DNA of 64,000 bases from Bacteriovoracaceae bacterium (GTDB lineage Bacteria > Bdellovibrionota > Bacteriovoracia > Bacteriovoracales > Bacteriovoracaceae). Both the position numbers and the translations under genes were made by a program. Below, one piece after another: positions 10,601 through 18,891 of the stretch. Every line of letters begins with the position of its first letter. Position 1 is the stretch's first letter. The stretch spans positions 1 to 64,000 of the forward strand of contig JABIHA010000122.1 in NCBI GenBank assembly GCA_018649885.1, written 5' to 3'. The notes beneath the pieces are model-generated. The model saw nothing but the letters and a program-made list of their open reading frames with translations. It had not been told where the DNA came from and did not search any database.

Positions 10601-10790
10601 CCCATGATAATCCCCCATCATGCTTTCTTTTGACCAAATTATTCTTGTTTTGAATATAACCAATGATTTCTCGGTCAATATCGTCACCAACATCAAAGGC
10701 CCTGATGTCGAAAAGCAGTGTGGCCCCACTGACCGCAAAGAATGTGAAGGCAATAGATAGAATTATTTTATCTTGGTATTTTTTCATCAA
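7695..10790 (-). CDS. FecR-domain exported protein with beta-sandwich repeats and a C-terminal barrel-like domain
   Basis: The 1031-residue product begins MMKKYQDKIILSIAFTFFAVSGA, an N-terminal signal anchor. Residues about 70-190 match the FecR fold (FTHSKSTTDIRLNDQTLIKV, then repeated 'DG...' strands). From about 200 to 800 there are six or more fibronectin/Ig-like repeats, marked by the recurring FEWE or LEWQDP strand and the closing GEYYWR/GKFYWKLKP strand. The last 150-200 residues are Gly-rich alternating strands ending in a terminal phenylalanine (LLGLGGRF), as in outer-membrane beta barrels. This suggests a surface or envelope-spanning protein. FecR domains in this setting usually act as ligand-binding modules rather than as the FecI sigma regulator, and no sigma factor gene is adjacent. 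It is transcribed divergently from the phosphatase at 10962. Confidence 0.8.
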   Translation of the reverse strand: MMKKYQDKIILSIAFTFFAVSGATLLFDIRAFDVGDDIDREIIGYIQNKNNLVKRKHDGGLSWDDVGNKEEVYLNDQVFTHSKSTTDIRLNDQTLIKVAPNSLLKLEKDSSGMKVDLMDGFMFAKLGKGAKGLNIKSGDKTISATSSNAEFQISDGNVTVTKGQLALNIDGKQIVVNKNQYLNLLEGRVKNYDILLISPKNQGKVFFKESSSIFFEWKTKRKSNSFKLFVAKDSKFKEILQTKDVSKTNAYMMNLPEGPYYWKVLGTDLVKKEMIVSPSSLFTLKVDRAPKLFFPSKDAEILGLKQSNGEKKVLVFEWENLEVDTYQIEITSIGDKKRKTVVSKKVSTHKYVVGSLKTGEYGWRVKMATRDNKNSPWSEENIFYFSDSSLPPAPRNLKPEDMSQLAQNDLLGGIKFSWKGRSSAKYVLYVGRDPDFKKLVKKEVVKGLHYSWVTPKFGKFYWKLKPYAPQYEGNVPSSKTLRLDILLDRPTIIFPSHGTEYTLMDPDESLILEWQDPLGQKKNTGKQKFQLEIARDSSFSDVIEELELEKPNFEWKAPELGEYYWRIKSFYDFGESAYSERAKLMIKRPMAPHSPPIPPVIRMEIKKKKGDGDRNNGREISSIDGEDTYISMKFPEIKYVKEYIIEIYKDRDLDDSVKSDRLENRNFYWEDPEPGTYYLRYKVVDMWDQESEFSNTSRMILTYDVGLLRAPELYEPDPGDEVEAEKGDKVDFEWESLDWAKSYTIEISSDPGFGGTIYSKKVKDNEHSVNLFGLGISGNYYWRVAANQDGAKKNSKGVRFKVTRDDEKKKNLRDQLKSTGKPGEYQATIDEVKDGHVILTAEPSFISYSLELSEGVEGFSSIQSLTGAGVEGKYQSDSLWFGQLGYEMASGSLFGVVDFKYSDMTALFGTGFYLGGGVLLDFGLGIGIVSTTILSKSLIGPVITDEKFTGGIGQINMRYASTQHSAHRLALYGGFGGFTKMGLGYEFQYLFSKALYMAMGFESIGVTSTSESQTVTTTTKVSALLGLGGRF

Positions 10791-10961
10791 AATCCATATT
10801 CAGAATCTATATATAAAACTTATTTTACAACGTATTTTATTGTGAGAAGCCAGGGCAAATTTTTACCTTGAAACAATAACTTAGGATGTCAAAACTAATT
10901 TAGGTTACAATGGTAAAAAAGGATTTACGGGCGCTATACTTGAGTTTCAAGAGAGGTTATC

Positions 10962-12815
10962 TTGCTTAGAAAGATCAAAGTTTCCATCAATACCAAGCTA
11001 CTTACACTCGTTACGAGTTTTGTTTTGGGATCGCTATCTGCTTATCTTTATTTTGCGCTGGACCTCTTTCAAAAAGATAAAACTGCTTACATTTTTGATT
11101 CTACTCTTTCAACAACTTCAGCTCTATCAAAACAAATCACTGAGTCAATTAGTAATATCATCAATAGTTCACAACTTATTGGTGGCATTTATCAAACAGA
11201 AGACTTAGGAAAAGATCTTTATGAAGGAGTTTTTCAATCTAATAAATCTATCTTTGAATTCTTAGTATTTCGAGAGGACGAAGGTCAGTTTAAAGAACAC
11301 CTTAATTTAAAAAAAGCAGATATTCTAAAACAGTACCGTCTTAAAGATGATTATTTCAAACAGATTATTGATAAAAACCCTGTCAATTTTTCAGAGATAA
11401 AAGCAAGGAAATACCTCCTAAAAAACACTTCTAGCATTGGTGGAGTTCCACATTTAACTCTTGGTGTATATAACCAAAAGGCCAATGAAATTTATGTCAC
11501 CAGAATTATCCTTGATTCGTTCATTAAGACCTTTAATGAGAATAAGGTTTACAATAATTACCTTCTCAACGACAAAGGCCAAACATACGTCCACAGAGAC
11601 TCAAAAAAGGTGATGGCCCATGAAAATATGTCTACAGAAAATTATATTCAAGATGTCCTTTCTGCTGAAGTCTCAAATGGAGTTAGAGAGGTAACCAATA
11701 GTAAAGGCGAAGTTGTTTTACTAGCTTTTACAAAGCTCAAACATCTTGGCCTGGTAGTTCTTTCTGAAATTTCAAAAGACAAGGCCTTTGCATCTATTAA
11801 AGAACTTATTTTCAAGTCAGTTGTACTGGCGGTATTTTTGATGTCGACTGCATTTATTGTGGGATTTTTCATGTCTAGATCTTTCACAAGGCCAATTACA
11901 ATGCTTGTTGAAGGGACCCAAAAAATTGCACAAGGAAACTTTGACACTGTTGTCTCGGTCAATGCAAGTGACGAAATAGGGGTTCTTTCTGACTCTTTCA
12001 ACTTTATGGCAAAAGAAATTTTAAGATATATGGATGAAGTAAAGGAAAAGGCGAGAATGGAAAATGAACTCGCTGTTGCCCAACTCGTGCAAGGCTCATT
12101 TTTTCCTGACAGTGATATCAAATTACCAAACTTAGATATTTCCGGTTACTATACCCCTGCTTCAGAATGTGGTGGTGACTGGTACGGATATCTTACAATT
12201 GGAGATAAAACACTCGTATTTATCGGAGATGCCACAGGCCATGGTGTGCCAGCTGCACTGATTACAGCAACAGCAAACGCGGCCATCACCCTGATTGAAG
12301 AAATGGTCAAAGTAGATCCTTTACTTGCCACTTCTCCTGCCAGAATTCTAACTCTTCTTAACAAAGCAGTTTACGCAGTTGGTGGAAAAATTTTGATGAC
12401 CTTTTTTGTGGCAGTAATTGACAACAACACAAGAGAACTTGTTTATAGTAATGCTTCTCACAACCCTCCCTATGTTTACAGAAAAGCTGATCACGAACCC
12501 ACAAAAAATGATGTGGAAGTCCTACTTGAAAAACCGGGCCCAAGACTTGGTCACAAGGAAAATCCTGAATATATAGAAGGAAAAGTCCCCTTATATCAAG
12601 GAGATGTCCTGATCATGGCCACTGATGGCATCCTTGAAGGTGAGAATCCTGAAGGAAAACAGTGGGGTGAAAGGCGTTTTATTAAGTCATTTTTGACTGC
12701 TGTCACTCAATCTTCTAGCGATATTGTCGAAACGCTACTAAAGGATGGCCGTGAATTTTTCCAAGGGGTTGAAGTCGATGATGACGTTACCCTGGTTATT
12801 ACTAAATTAACTTAG
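10962..12815 (+). CDS. Membrane sensor PP2C (RsbU/SpoIIE-type) serine phosphatase
   Basis: The TTG start at 10962 is preceded by AGAGG at about the right spacing. The 617-residue protein has a first membrane segment (about 12-32), an extracytoplasmic sensor domain (about 35-275, Cache-like by layout), a second membrane segment (about 285-307), a HAMP domain (about 308-360, MSRSFTRPITMLVEGTQKIA), a short coiled linker (ENELAVAQLVQGSFFP) and a C-terminal PP2C-type phosphatase domain. Metal-binding acidic motifs are visible in ECGGDWYGY, FIGDATGHG and DGILEG, and near the end VDDDVTLVI. It should dephosphorylate a STAS anti-anti-sigma protein in response to an external cue. It heads a likely three-gene operon with the ATPase and the STAS protein that follow, 16 bases apart. 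Confidence 0.9.
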   Translation: MLRKIKVSINTKLLTLVTSFVLGSLSAYLYFALDLFQKDKTAYIFDSTLSTTSALSKQITESISNIINSSQLIGGIYQTEDLGKDLYEGVFQSNKSIFEFLVFREDEGQFKEHLNLKKADILKQYRLKDDYFKQIIDKNPVNFSEIKARKYLLKNTSSIGGVPHLTLGVYNQKANEIYVTRIILDSFIKTFNENKVYNNYLLNDKGQTYVHRDSKKVMAHENMSTENYIQDVLSAEVSNGVREVTNSKGEVVLLAFTKLKHLGLVVLSEISKDKAFASIKELIFKSVVLAVFLMSTAFIVGFFMSRSFTRPITMLVEGTQKIAQGNFDTVVSVNASDEIGVLSDSFNFMAKEILRYMDEVKEKARMENELAVAQLVQGSFFPDSDIKLPNLDISGYYTPASECGGDWYGYLTIGDKTLVFIGDATGHGVPAALITATANAAITLIEEMVKVDPLLATSPARILTLLNKAVYAVGGKILMTFFVAVIDNNTRELVYSNASHNPPYVYRKADHEPTKNDVEVLLEKPGPRLGHKENPEYIEGKVPLYQGDVLIMATDGILEGENPEGKQWGERRFIKSFLTAVTQSSSDIVETLLKDGREFFQGVEVDDDVTLVITKLT

Positions 12816-12831
12816 GCCATAACTTAAGATA

Positions 12832-13749
12832 TTGAAGAATTTAAAGTGTAAGGTCATACATTCTGATAGTGAATTCACAGAATCACTAGAAAAGAAAATC
12901 CAGGAAAATTCACTGCCTGTAGAAATCATTGGTCAAAATGAGACTGATGAAAATTACCTCATTTTAGATTTCAAAAAAAATCCAACGGACGAAATAAAGG
13001 CCCTGTTATCAAAAAAAGATAAGGAAACAATTCTTTTTATCAGTGAGGATAAAGATAGTGAGTTGTCAGAGTTACTAAAAAAATATCCTGTACAACATGT
13101 ACTAAGGGATGAAGATGATAATAAGCTCAATCTTATTACAGATATATTAAATACAAATATTAATAATGAGTACTGGAGCCTTCAAAAGATATTGGGTCAA
13201 AGTACTCAGATACAAGAAACCCTGTTTAAAAAATCTTCTGATGTTAATCCACTCATAGAAAAGTTTGTAGAGTCGGTTGATCTTTCAAATGCTTTTAAAG
13301 AAATTCCAACCTATCTTACACAGACTGTTAATGAGCTTGTTACAAATGCTATGTTTAATGCACCTGTAGATGGTGATGGAAAAGCAAAGTATCGCTCAAT
13401 GGATAAAAGAAAAAACCTAGACCTACTGCCTTGTGAATACGTCACACTAAAATATGGTGCGAGTGATTCGGTTTTAGCTTTTTCTGTCCGTGACCAATTT
13501 GGAAGTTTAAATAAAGAAACCATATATCAGTATCTTTCCCGGGGACTCCAAGAAATTATTAGACACGAAGATAAAGATGGAGGAGCAGGTCTAGGTCTTG
13601 CTCTCATTAGACAATTTTGCCATCGGCTAATTTTTAATATCTCACCAGGAAATTTCACTGAAGTCATTTGTTATATAGATAAAATGAAAAGATTTAAATT
13701 ACACCAAACACATGTAAAAAGTATTCATGTCTTTTTTCAAAAGGGATAA
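12832..13749 (+). CDS. Histidine-kinase-like ATPase of a partner-switching module
   Basis: The start is TTG at 12832 with a weak ribosome site, so the exact N-terminus is uncertain. The product is 305 residues. Residues about 1-110 look like a degenerate receiver-type alpha/beta domain (ILDFKKN, ETILFISEDKDS, VQHVLRDEDD) that lacks a clear acidic phosphorylation pocket. Residues about 150-280 carry the GHKL ATPase boxes: N box NELVTNAMFNAP, DQFG in the place of the G1 box, and G2 box DGGAGLGLALI. In the RsbW/SpoIIAB family this domain binds ATP and phosphorylates the STAS partner. It lies between a cognate phosphatase and a STAS gene, which supports that role. The N-terminal extension is not found in minimal RsbW proteins. 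Confidence 0.8.
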   Translation: MKNLKCKVIHSDSEFTESLEKKIQENSLPVEIIGQNETDENYLILDFKKNPTDEIKALLSKKDKETILFISEDKDSELSELLKKYPVQHVLRDEDDNKLNLITDILNTNINNEYWSLQKILGQSTQIQETLFKKSSDVNPLIEKFVESVDLSNAFKEIPTYLTQTVNELVTNAMFNAPVDGDGKAKYRSMDKRKNLDLLPCEYVTLKYGASDSVLAFSVRDQFGSLNKETIYQYLSRGLQEIIRHEDKDGGAGLGLALIRQFCHRLIFNISPGNFTEVICYIDKMKRFKLHQTHVKSIHVFFQKG

Positions 13750-13752
13750 ATT

Positions 13753-14256
13753 ATGTCGGAAGTAGTGTACGAAAACGAAAAGCTAAAAGTCTACATGGCC
13801 TCAGAAGGAGCTGCTATAAAGTTTTCTTTTGAGGGATGTATTGATGAGGATTTTCACTGTGAAAATCTCGTAGGCAAAAATCCAGCAGAACTTCACATTG
13901 ATTTTAAAGATGTTAAAGTCATAAATTCATGTGGAATAAGAGAATGGGTCAATTTTATTGAAAAGCTAGGCTCAGCGGTTCCAATAAAATATAATAATTG
14001 TCCGCAAATTATCGTTCAACAAATAAATATGGTTGATGGTTTTTTATCTGCGAACGCTAACGTTGAAACATTTTTTGCACCTTACTTCTGTGAAGAATGC
14101 GATTCGGAGCATGTCATCTTACTTAAAGGAAGTGATGTTGCCACTGGAGTAGCACCAACTCAAAAATGTCCTGACTGTAATGCAAGTGAAGATATGGAGT
14201 TTGATGCAATCGAAAAGCAATACTTTCATTTTCTTGAAATTAAAAAATCAGCATAA
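13753..14256 (+). CDS. STAS-domain anti-sigma antagonist-like protein with C-terminal zinc ribbon
   Basis: It starts ATG three bases after the ATPase stop, so translation is probably coupled. The product is 167 residues. Residues about 1-105 form a STAS domain with the core ELHIDFKDVKVINSCGIREW; the Ser in NSCG sits where RsbV/SpoIIAA proteins are phosphorylated. Residues about 112-150 add two CxxC pairs (CEEC...CPDC), a zinc-ribbon pattern not present in classical RsbV. The expected cycle is phosphorylation by the ATPase and dephosphorylation by the PP2C protein. The output partner is not visible here, since no sigma factor is adjacent. A symmetrical terminator follows. Confidence 0.8.
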   Translation: MSEVVYENEKLKVYMASEGAAIKFSFEGCIDEDFHCENLVGKNPAELHIDFKDVKVINSCGIREWVNFIEKLGSAVPIKYNNCPQIIVQQINMVDGFLSANANVETFFAPYFCEECDSEHVILLKGSDVATGVAPTQKCPDCNASEDMEFDAIEKQYFHFLEIKKSA

Positions 14257-14270
14257 TATATTCTTGACAT

Positions 14271-14323
14271 AAATAGACATAAAAAAGGCTTCCTAGTTAG
14301 GAAGCCTTTTTTATGTCTATTTA
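14271..14323. terminator. Bidirectional intrinsic terminator
   Basis: GGCTTCC-TAGTTA-GGAAGCC is flanked by AAAAAA on the left and TTTTTT on the right, and the outer arms AAATAGACAT/ATGTCTATTT extend the stem. It separates the plus-strand STAS gene from the minus-strand antiporter gene and can act on both. Confidence 0.9.
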
Positions 14324-14339
14324 TATATATTTTTTAATG

Positions 14340-15641
14340 TCAACCAATTCCAGGTAAGAGCTGAAAGAAGAAAGCCGCAACGAGTGTGGGTATTAGAGCT
14401 GATATTAACAATCCTAACGGTGAAATCCCATCCTCTCCAAAAGCGGACTTCAAGATTCCAAAGCCTGCAGGGTTGGGAGCGTTTGCGATCACAGTCAAGC
14501 CACCACCCGTGACAGCACCTGCCACAAGGTTATATTTAGCCGCATCCGAAAGACCCTCCACAAGAGTTCCTAGATACGTCAAAGCTGCATTATCTGTAAG
14601 AGCTGTTAAACCAGTTGCTCCAACAAAGAGTGCAAAATCGCCTAGTTTTGATATAAGAGGTTGCAGCCACCAAGCTTGTAGGGAGCCAAGAGTAACAAGA
14701 CCACCCAGGAAAAATCCAACAAGTAGAGATTCTGTCACCTTTAATTTATCTTGATATTCTTGAGTAACAACAGCAAAGCCTAGGAAGAATAAGAAAATCC
14801 CCATAAAGACGGCCATATGATGTGAGTAGAAAACTACCAAGCCTAAAAAACCTAGATGAAATGCTGTTACCCAAAGTGGGGCCTTCATCTCCGCCCCCCC
14901 TTCCTGAGGAGCATCAATTTTTCCCTGTAGTTCACCTTTAAATCTCATGGTAATTATAGCGGTTGAAACAATACATGCGAAGATGGCCTTATAACCAAAA
15001 TTTAAAAACATATAACTCATTGTATAGCCCCACTTACTGGCCACCATTAACACTGGAGGAGCAGCAAAATGAGTAAGGGTCCCACCGATTGAAACATTGA
15101 CAAATAAAAGGCCGATGGTGGCGTATTTAAATTTATCTGACATTTCTTTCTTATAAAATGTCTCGAGTAAAATAAGTGCGGTTACAGTCATTGAAGCTGG
15201 CTCTGTTATAAAAGATCCAAGTAGCGGCCCCATTACCATGGTGGTGGCATAGAATGACATTTTTTCGTTAAATGGCAAAAGTTTAGCAAAAAATACAATA
15301 ATATTTTCAGCCAACTTTATGACTGGCCTGGTACCTGCCATACACATAATAACAAAAACAAAGGCAGGCTCAGTATAGTTTACGACTCCCAAACTACTGT
15401 GACCTTCAAGATAGGCTACGGCATCATGGTTACCTTTAATCGCTATGAACGCCACAAAAAGGAAGAGGGCCCAAAGACCAAAAACGGCCTCAACTTCTCC
15501 CAGAAAGTGAAAAAAGTTTTCACCCACTGACCCTTCTGGGTATTTATGAGCAATATGCTCGAATTTTTTCACCATGAAAGTGTGTATTACCGCGATAGCG
15601 AACAGTACCGTCGCAATAATTTCAATTGTGCTTGGATTCAT
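14340..15641 (-). CDS. Putative Na+/H+ antiporter (NhaD-like membrane protein)
   Basis: The 433-residue product is almost entirely hydrophobic, with about eleven membrane segments. The ATG at 15641 has AAGGAAG seven to eight bases upstream. It resembles the putative Na+/H+ antiporter family Na_H_antiport_3 (formerly DUF1504) within the ion-transporter superfamily. Recognisable parts are the N-terminal stretch ending HIAHKYPEGSVGENFFHFLGE, the re-entrant motif region ITEPASMTVTALILLE, and TGLTALTDNAALTYLGTL near the end, where NhaD-type proteins have a conserved TDNAAxT-like motif. It probably exchanges protons for sodium at the inner membrane; ion specificity cannot be read from the sequence. 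It is a single gene. Confidence 0.8.
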   Translation of the reverse strand: MNPSTIEIIATVLFAIAVIHTFMVKKFEHIAHKYPEGSVGENFFHFLGEVEAVFGLWALFLFVAFIAIKGNHDAVAYLEGHSSLGVVNYTEPAFVFVIMCMAGTRPVIKLAENIIVFFAKLLPFNEKMSFYATTMVMGPLLGSFITEPASMTVTALILLETFYKKEMSDKFKYATIGLLFVNVSIGGTLTHFAAPPVLMVASKWGYTMSYMFLNFGYKAIFACIVSTAIITMRFKGELQGKIDAPQEGGAEMKAPLWVTAFHLGFLGLVVFYSHHMAVFMGIFLFFLGFAVVTQEYQDKLKVTESLLVGFFLGGLVTLGSLQAWWLQPLISKLGDFALFVGATGLTALTDNAALTYLGTLVEGLSDAAKYNLVAGAVTGGGLTVIANAPNPAGFGILKSAFGEDGISPLGLLISALIPTLVAAFFFQLLPGIG

Positions 15642-15697
15642 TTAATCTTCCTTGATCAAGTTTTAATTTACCATTTTTTAATAGTTTACCATTAAAT

Positions 15698-15731
15698 ACT
15701 GCCTGCTTGGGCGATACCGGGCAGTTTTTTT
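15698..15731 (+). terminator. Orphan intrinsic terminator or attenuator upstream of the phosphohexomutase gene
   Basis: ACTGCC and GGCAGT arms enclose about 16 bases and are followed by TTTTTTT on the plus strand. No plus-strand gene lies before it; the antiporter gene starts divergently at 15641. It may end a short leader transcript of the downstream gene or an antisense RNA. Confidence 0.6.
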
Positions 15732-15849
15732 ACGACACATCGCTCCAGTAAACCCAACAAAGATCAATGTAACAATTAACAATAGTCCATTGCTCTTTGT
15801 TGCTTGGGGAACTAAAATTGTGGCCCTACTTATTGAAAGGGGGCCTCAC

Positions 15850-17610
15850 GTGGCAACAGATACAATGGAGCTTGCAAAGCTTTGGGCAAAAAACACCTAC
15901 TTTGATAGTGCCGACCGAGCCGAAATACAAAAGCTAATAGATGACAATGATACTAAAGAAATAGAAGAGAGATTCTACAAAGATCTTGAATTTGGAACTG
16001 GAGGCATGAGAGCAATTTTGGGTATGGGATCAAACCGCATCCACAAATATGCTGTCAGAAAGGCCACCCAGGCCATGTGTGATGTAGTTGCAGAGTCCTA
16101 CCCGGGTCAAAATAATAGCTTTGCCATTTGCTATGACTCTCGGACTTTTTCCTTTGAGTTTGCTAAAGAGGTCGCAAGCGTTGTTGCTGGAAATGGAATG
16201 ACAGCATATATTTATGATCGACTTAATCCGGTAGCTCTACTTTCATGGTCCATTCGTCACCACAAGTGCAAGGCTGGAGTTATGATTACAGCGAGCCATA
16301 ACCCAACTGACTACAATGGATTCAAGGCCTATTGGGATGACGGTGCACAATTGACTCCTCCCTATGATAAAAAAGTCATTGAAGCCTACAATGGTATTAA
16401 AGATTTTAATGTCATAAAAACAGCAAATTTTGACTCTGAAGAAAGTGCGGGAAAAATTGTATGGGTGGGCAAAGATGTAGAAGACACTTATTACTCCATG
16501 CTCAAAAAATATGTTATCAATCCTGAGCTTTGCGCTGAAAAGGGAGGAGATGTTAAACTCGTCTACACTCCTATTCACGGTACTGGCCTTCACGCTGCCC
16601 AGAGAGTTTTTGAAGAAATGGGTCTAAAGAACAACTATATTGTTGAAGAACAGGCCCAGCCCGATTCAAAGTTTCCCACTGTTGATTCACCAAATCCTGA
16701 AAACCCAGAGGCCCTTGCCATGGCCGTTGAGCTTATGAAAAAAGTTGGCGCAGATGTGGCAATGGGAACCGATCCCGATACAGATCGCCTTGGAGTGGCC
16801 TTTTTGGAAAAGGGAGAAGTTAGATATCTCAATGGCAATCAGCTAGCAGTACTCATGTTAAATTATGTTCTCACAGGTTATTCTGAGCAAGGCCGACTCC
16901 CCAGTAACCCTTATGTCATTAAAACGATTGTCACAAGCGAGCTTCAAACAGCAATTTGTAAAAACTTTAATGTAGAGATTTTAAATACACTCACAGGATT
17001 CAAATGGATTTGTGGAAAAATAAAAGAACTTGAAAAGTCTAATCCTGAAAAAAACTATGTCTTTTCAAGTGAAGAGTCTTTTGGCTACCTTCCCCATAAA
17101 GAAGTTAGAGATAAAGACGGCGTGGCCTCACTTGCCCTTTTTTCTGAAATGATGCTTTGGTATAAAAACCAAGATATGAACCTAGTTCAGGCCCTCGATA
17201 AAATTTATGACCAGTATGGATTTTTCCATGAAGAATTACTTTGCATGAATTATTACGGAAAAGAAGGTGGCGAGAAAATCCAAAGAATCATGGATAACTT
17301 TAGGGCCACTAGCGACGGTGAGATTCTCGGCGAAAAGATTGCCTCACTGACAGATGTTCAAACTGGCAAATTGCAAAATTTCGAGACAAATGAAAGCACC
17401 CAACTTGATCTCCCAACTAGTAATGTCTTAGGCTTCAGCTTTAAATCAGGTAATAAATTATGGATTAGACCCTCGGGAACTGAGCCCAAAGTAAAATTTT
17501 ACATTATGCTCAAAGAAAGCCAGGGAACTCTTGCCGAGAAGAAAGCAAGGGCGTATAAGAAGGCCTGCGAAGTTATAGAGTATCTAAAAAAAGAGTCCAA
17601 CAGGGCTTAA
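15850..17610 (+). CDS. Phosphoglucomutase/phosphomannomutase
   Basis: GTG at 15850 is the preferred start because GAAAGGGGG lies six bases upstream; the open frame extends to 15790 without a matching ribosome site. The product is 586 residues, the usual length for the PGM2/PMM type of alpha-D-phosphohexomutase. The catalytic phosphoserine loop is TASHNPTDYNG (about residue 146), the Mg2+ loop is DPDTDRLG (about 307), the sugar-specificity loop is SSEESFGY, and the phosphate-binding loop is RPSGTEPK (about 539). It interconverts hexose 1- and 6-phosphates for glycogen or envelope sugar metabolism. queC follows after 37 bases. Confidence 0.93.
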   Translation: MATDTMELAKLWAKNTYFDSADRAEIQKLIDDNDTKEIEERFYKDLEFGTGGMRAILGMGSNRIHKYAVRKATQAMCDVVAESYPGQNNSFAICYDSRTFSFEFAKEVASVVAGNGMTAYIYDRLNPVALLSWSIRHHKCKAGVMITASHNPTDYNGFKAYWDDGAQLTPPYDKKVIEAYNGIKDFNVIKTANFDSEESAGKIVWVGKDVEDTYYSMLKKYVINPELCAEKGGDVKLVYTPIHGTGLHAAQRVFEEMGLKNNYIVEEQAQPDSKFPTVDSPNPENPEALAMAVELMKKVGADVAMGTDPDTDRLGVAFLEKGEVRYLNGNQLAVLMLNYVLTGYSEQGRLPSNPYVIKTIVTSELQTAICKNFNVEILNTLTGFKWICGKIKELEKSNPEKNYVFSSEESFGYLPHKEVRDKDGVASLALFSEMMLWYKNQDMNLVQALDKIYDQYGFFHEELLCMNYYGKEGGEKIQRIMDNFRATSDGEILGEKIASLTDVQTGKLQNFETNESTQLDLPTSNVLGFSFKSGNKLWIRPSGTEPKVKFYIMLKESQGTLAEKKARAYKKACEVIEYLKKESNRA

Positions 17611-17647
17611 GTACTTATAATTACAGCTTAAAAGTTGGAGTTGGCCC

Positions 17648-18349
17648 TTGCCTGAAACAAAATGTCCTTCAAGTATTATACTCGTTAGCGGGGGGATGGA
17701 TTCTCTTGTGTGTGCAGCGATTGCTGCCAAATCTGATCCCAATATGGCCTTTTTGCACCTTAATTATGGCCAAAAAACCGAAAAGAAAGAAAGAGCAGCA
17801 TTTCATGCCATTGCCGACTTCTATAAAGTTCCCGAGGCACTTAGAAAAGAAATTGACATAAGCTTTCTCTCCCAAATTGGTGGATCGTCTTTAACTGATA
17901 GTAAAATTTCAGTAAAAAAGTACAAGGGTGAAACTGGAGAAATACCAGACTCGTATGTCCCCTTTAGAAATACACACATCATCTCAATCGCTGTTAGCTG
18001 GGCGGAAATACTTGGGGCCAGAGAAATTTATATCGGAGCCGTTTATGAAGATTCTTCTGGCTATCCTGATTGTAGACCTGAATATTATGATGCCATCAAT
18101 AACCTTATTAGAGTGGGAACAAAAAAGGGAAATATTTCTGTTACGACTCCAGTAATCACGATGTCAAAAGATCAAATCGTTAAAAAGGCCATTGAGCTTT
18201 TTGCACCACTAGAACTTACTTGGTCTTGTTACGCCAGGGAAGACCAGGCCTGCGGTGTTTGTGATTCATGTGCCCTGAGGTTAAAGGCCTTCCAAACTGC
18301 TGGAATAGATGATCCTCTCGACTATAAAGTAAGACCTCGCTACCAATGA
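17648..18349 (+). CDS. queC: 7-cyano-7-deazaguanine (preQ0) synthase
   Basis: QueC converts 7-carboxy-7-deazaguanine, ammonia and ATP to preQ0 in queuosine biosynthesis. The 233-residue product has the PP-loop motif SGGMDS near residue 15 and the C-terminal zinc site with four cysteines (CYAREDQACGVCDSC). The start is TTG with GGAG about nine bases upstream. Its stop overlaps the next gene's ATG (ATGA), so the two are translationally coupled. No other queuosine genes lie in the window and no preQ1 riboswitch precedes it. Confidence 0.95.
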   Translation: MPETKCPSSIILVSGGMDSLVCAAIAAKSDPNMAFLHLNYGQKTEKKERAAFHAIADFYKVPEALRKEIDISFLSQIGGSSLTDSKISVKKYKGETGEIPDSYVPFRNTHIISIAVSWAEILGAREIYIGAVYEDSSGYPDCRPEYYDAINNLIRVGTKKGNISVTTPVITMSKDQIVKKAIELFAPLELTWSCYAREDQACGVCDSCALRLKAFQTAGIDDPLDYKVRPRYQ

Positions 18350-18891
18350 AAATTGTCCCTATTGAAGATCAGTACATCGAAAGGTGCCTAGAGATCTACT
18401 CTCCCTATATTTCAAATAGTCATATTAGCTTTGAAAATAAGGTCCCCTCTCTCAGTGAATACCGCATGCGAGTAAAAAAATACTCAGCACAATATCCTTG
18501 GATTGTGGCCATAGAAAGTGGACAGGTTTTGGGATTTGCCTATGGGGCTGAATTCAAACAAAGACAGGCTTACCAGTGGTCAGTGGAGACCTCTATTTAT
18601 TTAAGCGAAAATGCTAAGGGTAGAGGCGTGGCAGGAAAACTCTATGATTCACTTTTTGATTACTTAGATAAGGCGGGCTATTACAATGCTTTTGCAGGCA
18701 TTGCTCTGCCGGGTGATATCTCAGTGGCCTTTCATGAAAAATTTGGATTTAACAAAGTAGCACACTTTAAAAATGTTGGTTATAAAAATGAAAAATGGGT
18801 AGATGTTGGTCTTTGGCAGAAAGAAATTAAAAAGATCAGTGATCAGTCATCACCTTTAGCGCCATATTCTTTTTCTGATTTATTGCCTTGA
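18346..18891 (+). CDS. GNAT-family N-acetyltransferase (phosphinothricin-acetyltransferase-like)
   Basis: The 181-residue protein shows the GNAT fold in order: IYSPYISNSHISFE, the beta4 strand VLGFAYGAEF, the acetyl-CoA loop LSENAKGRGVAGKLYDSL, and the C-terminal FHEKFGF motif. Order and spacing resemble the Pat/Bar/YncA group, which acetylates small amines or amino-acid analogues; the substrate is unknown. It overlaps queC by four bases at its start. Its 3' end overlaps the convergent gene at 18843 by 49 bases. Confidence 0.85.
   Translation: MKIVPIEDQYIERCLEIYSPYISNSHISFENKVPSLSEYRMRVKKYSAQYPWIVAIESGQVLGFAYGAEFKQRQAYQWSVETSIYLSENAKGRGVAGKLYDSLFDYLDKAGYYNAFAGIALPGDISVAFHEKFGFNKVAHFKNVGYKNEKWVDVGLWQKEIKKISDQSSPLAPYSFSDLLP

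Noticed and set aside
14386..14754. 122-codon frame antisense to the antiporter gene
   Set aside because: Composition is that of an antisense shadow and there is no ribosome site.
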